In this document: one piece after another, positions 59,119-64,000 of the stretch
Numbering within the stretch: the stretch's first letter is position 1
How the letters are laid out: each line of letters opens with the position of its first letter
Origin: Taiwanofungus camphoratus
Lineage: Eukaryota > Basidiomycota > Agaricomycetes > Polyporales > Taiwanofungaceae
DNA: 64,000 bases
Direction: 5' to 3'
Assembly: GCA_003999685.1 (NCBI GenBank)
Contig: CP021220.1
Coordinates: 2,728,001-2,792,000, forward strand
Program-made: the position numbers and the translations under genes
The notes under the pieces: model-generated
The model's database searches: none
What the model saw: the letters and a program-made list of their open reading frames with translations, nothing else
Told to the model about the DNA's origin: nothing

Positions 59119-61537
59119 ATGGCTGCACAATCCATTCGACAGCGGTTAATGCGTGTTGAGAACGATTTTCTCAATGCAATCATCCAAGGGACGGCAGCTG
59201 TCGAGGATTTTGATAATACGTGGTCCACGTTACTCCAGGACATCGAGAACACCGTGCATGCAGTTGGCCCACACGATGATATTGTCTCACTGGCACACGT
59301 TACCGCATCAAGAATAGCAATACTGGCTCAAGCTTTCTATGACTTATCCATCGACCATCGCACGTTGACTTTGGATATAGTGGGCGAAATGGAATCGATT
59401 TTTTCTCAACTGGCTATACAAGATATACTACCAGCGCCAGCATCAATCTCATACTGCGATCATGATATTTCTCGTGATGTCTATCCCGAACAATATCCTT
59501 TTACAGGTGTGATCCCTTTCATTGTATCTTAGGATGCTCGTTGAGAATCATCTCATTGGCAGCTGCCTATCAATGGCTCATAGCTAATTTATTCAACCCG
59601 TATCCTTCGAGGTCAGAAAAAGAAGCAATCGCAAAGAACTGCGGTGTATCAGTAATATCGGTATCTGGTTGGTTCAAGGATATACGGAAACGGATAGGCT
59701 GGACCGCGCTCTGCTCAGAACAGTTTGGGGGCTCTCGGGCTGCAATCGTCGAGGCAGCCTGTTCTGCATACTCTGAAGAAAGTCCATGCTCCGTAGCCGC
59801 TGAGGTTATGCATCGATTTATGGCCATCAAGTCGAATACTTTACGTCTTTCAAATGATACCTTCGTAAGGGGGGGGCGAATTGTTAGCCTACAGCCGAAT
59901 TTTGCGGATTCACATCTATTCTTAGATGTAAAAGCTCAAACCCGCATTGCTCTGGAGCACGAATTTTCTGCCTCACTGCCAGAACCCGAACAATCTCTAC
60001 ATTTATCTTGCACACCATCATTAGTCTCGTGGCAGTCATCGGATGGCGGCGATGATGAAGGTTTCTCGGAGCCTAACATTGGCAACAAGCGGACTGCAGA
60101 TGAACTTCATAGAGGTTCTGAGTCTGAAACGCACATGGGCCGAGTACGCAAACGGCTTCGGTATGTTCCTAAAGGTCACGGAATACATACGACTTACGGT
60201 TATACCAGGACCGAGGACGCCTCATCTAGTGGTCATGCAGATTTCTCATGCTCAACGCCTCTATCGATCGATGTTGCATCCGAGTCGGAAGGGGTTCCCT
60301 TGTCATCAGACTACCTTGTCTCTCAATTGACTCCCATCGACGCTTTCATCGAGACCGATCGAGGGACACCACATCTATCATTGCTCGAGACTGTCGAAAC
60401 GAGTAACGCAACCGTGCAGTCCGCTCCTCTCCGACGGAAGCGTCGCCTCTCTGATACACATGATTGTCCTTATCCAAAGCGTCCTTGCAGCCTCCCCGCA
60501 GGACCTAGACTGCATGCAGTATCTGATCCTTTACCATTGGTTGTCAACGAAGATGCAGAGCGAAGCTCTGTACTTAACAGTTGGTCCATGTTCAATTTCG
60601 ATTCGCCAGAGGTCGTATCCATAGCGCATCCAGACCCGTCTGCAATTTTCGATATCGAAGTTTCCAACGGCTGGGTGTCAGACTCCGCGAAGATTGACAG
60701 AAAGACTTTCATGAATGATCCAGAAAGAGCCGGTTAGTCGCCGTCCATTCTGCTGTATCGGTTATGCTGATGTCATGATTTCTAGTTGGTGGCATTGAAC
60801 AACTTAACTTACCTGTAGAAGTTGACCTCAAGGGTATTCTCGTTGATGGCATAAATGCGGCAAATGTAACTACTCAAGCGGATGACGGTTTTGTTGAGTC
60901 ACAAATAGTTGCGTTGAATGGCTTTCTCCAACCGAATTCTACGACTTCGGTCGCAATAGCGCCTTCCTCGGACCTCATCCCTCCCGAAGACATATCGTCA
61001 TTCTCATCGGCCCCTCTGTTGCCACTCACTCTTGACTCAAACGTTGAGCTACCTGCGTCACACTTGCATACCGATTGGCAGTGCGCGACATTCAGACTGC
61101 CGTCCTCTCCCTCTGATCCGGCTTCTATTCCAGTGGCCTTATCAGATACATTGACGGAATCTAATGTCCTTGGGATGTACACGATGTCGTCTGACGGTAG
61201 CTCTGCACGTTGCGAAGTCGATGTGGGCCGTGAATCAGAGACAACACACAACACTGGTTTTATTTCGGGTTTCCCGCCCCCCTCTTTCTTGGAGAGTATA
61301 AGTACCATAACACCTCTTCAATGGAGTTGTTTCTGGGAGGAAATGGAAAACCTGTCATATTCTGATTCTCCCAATCCTCCTCCACCCTATTGCCGGTTTC
61401 CAGAAAGAGGAGGCTGCACGGATGATCTGTTCGAAGAGACAAAGATGTCCGGTAGCAAACCTTCAAATCCACAAAGCTCATCTTTTATCACCATGCTTCA
61501 GACTACTCAAGCACCTTCCGGGGTCGTGCAAAGCTGA
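59119..61537 (+). CDS. HD1: HD1 homeodomain mating-type transcription factor
   Basis: Three exons: 59119-59506, 59563-60732 and 60786-61537, with introns of 56 and 53 nt and matching phases. The protein is 769 residues. ATG 59119 (MAAQSIRQRL) is preferred over the in-frame codon at 59032, which would overrun most of the shared promoter. Residues 1-125 are helical (dimerisation). The atypical homeodomain lies at about 125-176: AAYQWLIANLFNPYPSRSEK, then VSGWFKDIRKRIGW; this form with a WFxD recognition helix is the HD1 mark. Basic patches that may be nuclear signals: RVRKRLRY and RRKRRLSD. The C-terminal half is acidic and Ser/Pro-rich, the usual place for activation. No break is seen. A polyadenylation-like aataaa lies at 61830. 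Confidence 0.93.
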
Positions 61538-61829
61538 GGTTGTTGGAAGTAACCAAAGAGACCGTACGAATGCTTGAGACTGAAGGTGGTGTCTCTGTAT
61601 AGGTATATATCACCTTGCTATCTGTACATAGCACTGTCACTGCCTTGAAGTGAGTGAAAAAGTTTCATGTCGGTTCATTTCCTGCGCTTTATCATTATTA
61701 GTTAGCTGTCACTATCTACACCTCGTTTATACACCGATCTCTTATCTTCCGCTTTGTCTTGTCGTTATTATACCCGTACCTGTTCGGTCTTGCATCATGT
61801 AATTTTACTTACTCAGGATGGAGTTCCTG

Positions 61830-61835
61830 AATAAA
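61830..61835 (+). terminator. Possible poly(A) signal of HD1
   Basis: aataaa about 290 bp after the HD1 stop, in an otherwise empty AT-rich tail (61538-61920). Confidence 0.4.
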
Positions 61836-61921
61836 GGAAGCAGTAATTTTCACTTGCGTAGTTCATCTTTGTATGTTAACGCGCTTTTCTGTAACATTGT
61901 GTTGCGCGCGGTGTCCTGACC

Positions 61922-62140
61922 ATGATGATGATGATGATGATGAAATCAGCATTTATATACCACAACAAGTAAGCTAGTACTAACACGGCACCTTCGCTCT
62001 CTTGTCCACTGCTCGCCAGCTTGAATTTTTAGCTACTTTCTGTCACTCGTCTAGGACTCGTTCCCATCTAGTGAATCAGAATTGAGATCAATGTCACATA
62101 ATGGTATGATGATGATGAAATCAGCATTTATATACATTTG
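61922..62140. repeat. (ATG)n microsatellite with a duplicated flank
   Basis: A gatgatgat run at 61923-61945 is followed by aaatcagcatttatatac. The same run plus flank recurs at about 62105-62134. The 150 bp between the two copies has no gene. It may be a short interspersed element with a simple-repeat end or a local duplication. Confidence 0.7.
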
Positions 62141-62239
62141 CAAAGGTAACAAATGTTGTTATCAATTTTGGATACTTGACAACTATGTAAGGACCACATA
62201 TTTTGAAGTGTGTAAAAAGACAATGAGACACATACATAG

Positions 62240-62312
62240 TCAGAGGGGCGCTCAGAAGAATGCTCAGAGGAATGCTCAGAGAAATGCTCAGAGAGGCACT
62301 CAGAGATTCAAC
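62240..62312 (+). repeat. 12-bp tandem repeat (about six units)
   Basis: Units of aatgctcagagg type, slightly varied (gcgctcagaaga to gcactcagagat). In one frame they read as a QRNAQRN repeat, but no longer gene surrounds them. Confidence 0.8.
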
Positions 62313-62599
62313 AGGTAATTCCACCCTCATCTGCAAAGAAAGGAAGGTGAGACATGAAGGTGAGACATGTGAGACTCTGTGAGCTAGAGGGTTTGGGGAA
62401 GGTCTGGTATTAGCCAGGGTGAGATGCGGAGTAAGAAGATAACTGCTCAGGTGGGTGAGAAAGCTTTCTGCTCAGTTTTGCTCACATATTTATAGCATAT
62501 ATCAATGTTTATCTGAAAGCAATATTACCAGATGGTCTGTATTCTGTAACTACTTCTTTACATGCAATATGCTCCTATGTACTGCCAGTGAGTGAATGC
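62313..62599. other. Intergenic stretch
   Basis: Contains ggtgagacatgaaggtgagacatg, a short direct duplication at 62346-62370. No gene seen. Confidence 0.4.
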
Positions 62600-63095
62600 T
62601 GTTACCGACAGATAGGACTAGGGACTTAATTGTTTTTTCTTTTCCTTTGTTCATCACACCATGGACGCGCAGCATCCCTTCCATGCATTACTTATCCAGA
62701 TTGACTGACAGGCCGACTGTCCCCGCTTACACCATGATAATTATGTACTTTCAGGCCGCTGACTCCTCTCGCCTTACGCTGTCTCTGGGGGACTGCTTAG
62801 CTATATCTGGGGGTCGGTGGTAGCAGTATAAAGGGGGGACCCTCCGCTGAAGGTTTCCTTAGTCGTATTCTCTTTGTTCATTCATTCCGAAGTGTACTAC
62901 GCATTAGTACCAATATACGCTTTTTTTACACATCTTCTTGCACCCACAAGGAGCCCGTAAAGACTATCGCGACTACATAGGGCTTGTAGTTGAAGACTAC
63001 TGAGGAACGTGGCTCGTTGTCACTGCTGTTCCTCCTCAACCCTTTGCTGCACACTGCTCTAAGCTTCTGCAGCATTACCAGAGAGAACCCCCTGA
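62600..63095 (+). mobile_element. LTR Z3, interrupted by V2
   Basis: It starts tgttaccgac and follows Z2 base by base with moderate divergence. It stops near its 3' end (gagagaaccccctga), where V2 begins. Confidence 0.8.
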
Positions 63096-64000
63096 TGATA
63101 GGTCCGGTACAACTTCATGCCCCGAATTTGTGTATTTTCGGTCTCCCACCCCTTTCTCGAAATGTACTGCTGAGTTTTGGAAGTCTGAATGTTGTAACAA
63201 GGACAGAGAGCTCTATTCAATCACTAGGGAGTGCCCTAACTCGGCAGGCAGGTGCACTGCATGTGTCTACTCATGCCTTGGCAATCCGGCCTTCCTATCC
63301 GAGAAGAACAATGGGATTTCCGATGATAGAAGGTTTGCCTGACACTCCGGAAGTCCTGTTGAAGAGAAGTGGTCCCTCACGCTCTAGAATGCATGACTGC
63401 CGCCTCCCCTAGCATCCTCCTGACCTCTGACAACTCTGGGCCTTTGGTTGAGATCAACTGAGAAAAGCCACTTTGATTTTTGATCTTCGGTCCTCAGTTC
63501 TGGTTCTCGGTCCCTCAGTCTGGAGTGCTGGCCTCTTGTTCATGACGTCCATATGATCCCTTGGTATTGTCTAGACCCCCTACGCATCGGCTTGATGGTT
63601 CAGCACTCTTAGGTCCCTGTTCCTCCCAAGGCCTGGTTAGATAGCCCATCTTCTATATGATGATCTCTAGATAAGCATCCCTCACCTTGTGCCATTCCCC
63701 TGTAACCTTTCTACCGCATTCAGTGTCCCTGTTTCATGTCCTACTTCAGTTTATTTCCCCATATGGTACACTGATCGGATCCTAGATTTTACAATTTTCG
63801 GTTTGTTTTTGGTTTCTTCAGTTTTATTTTGCATAAGATACTTTGACACCACGAACCCCTTATGTAGTCTCCTGTACCTACCAGACAGCAGAAAAGACAC
63901 ACGCTCCTGTCTTGTCTCGCAGAATCTACAGACTTGTCCCCCAGAGTTCAGATTTGGGTTTCCCCTGCTCTAAGGCTTCCCTACAGTCTGACAAGGTTCC
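63096..64000 (+). mobile_element. LTR-like repeat V2, cut by the window end
   Basis: It begins tgataggtccgg and is collinear with V1 (13831 on) for about 905 bp. The 4-mer before it is ctga. The right end is not in the window. Confidence 0.85.

Noticed and set aside
1-64000. tRNA, rRNA, CRISPR or bacterial-type operons
   Set aside because: No cloverleaf, ribosomal or spaced-repeat pattern was noticed; the content is eukaryotic throughout.

Overview
The window looks like a transposon-rich chromosome segment of a mushroom-forming basidiomycete (Agaricomycetes). The main evidence is a divergent pair of homeodomain mating-type genes at 56.8-61.5 kb, HD2 with a classical WFQN homeodomain and HD1 with an atypical WFKD one. 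Introns of about 48-56 nt with GT-AG ends and fungal chromodomain Ty3 retrotransposons support this. Species cannot be named from the sequence alone. I see no tRNA, rRNA or CRISPR.

Layout. 1-6000 is a mosaic of LTR pieces (families G, X, Y), including a near-identical inverted pair of Y segments. 6001-16426 is the body of an old, heavily decayed minus-strand Ty3/gypsy element (C). Its LTRs are family Y (left 4390-6000, rearranged; right 16427-21480). It is riddled with later insertions: V1 in gag, and X1 and Z1 in the right LTR, with X2 and X3 inside Z1. Element C also carries a plus-strand (antisense) gene for a cysteine-rich protein between integrase and the 3' LTR. 21.5-23.7 kb is a small host gene fragment split by a Y LTR. 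23.9-34.6 kb is a three-level nest: LTR-like repeat X4 contains a Tc1/mariner element (TA duplication, 211-bp TIRs), which contains a young chromovirus A (477-bp LTRs, GGAAC duplication). 35.0-35.3 kb is a Ty1/copia gag remnant.

35.6-56.3 kb is bounded by inverted repeats of about 730 bp. The left arm is split by chromovirus B (486-bp LTRs, CACTG duplication). The right arm is uninterrupted and preserves the empty insertion site. Between the arms lie about 11 kb of decayed accessory genes: an Spt5-like NGN/KOW gene with a solo LTR inserted exactly inside its NGN domain, a cysteine-motif gene, an F-box/leucine-rich gene, a SAP-domain gene and a small gene of unknown function. No transposase is recognisable there.

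56.8-61.5 kb is the intact mating-type core, HD2 and HD1, transcribed away from each other from a 174-bp shared upstream region. HD2 and HD1 proteins from different alleles are expected to pair into the transcription factor that drives dikaryon development. 61.6-64 kb returns to repeats: microsatellite, 12-bp tandem repeat, LTR Z3 interrupted by V2, which runs off the window.

Overall picture: a functional HD mating-type locus beside layered transposons. Paired LTRs differ almost only by CpG transitions, and several accessory genes have TGA where CGA is the likely ancestral codon. Both fit cytosine methylation and deamination of repeats.
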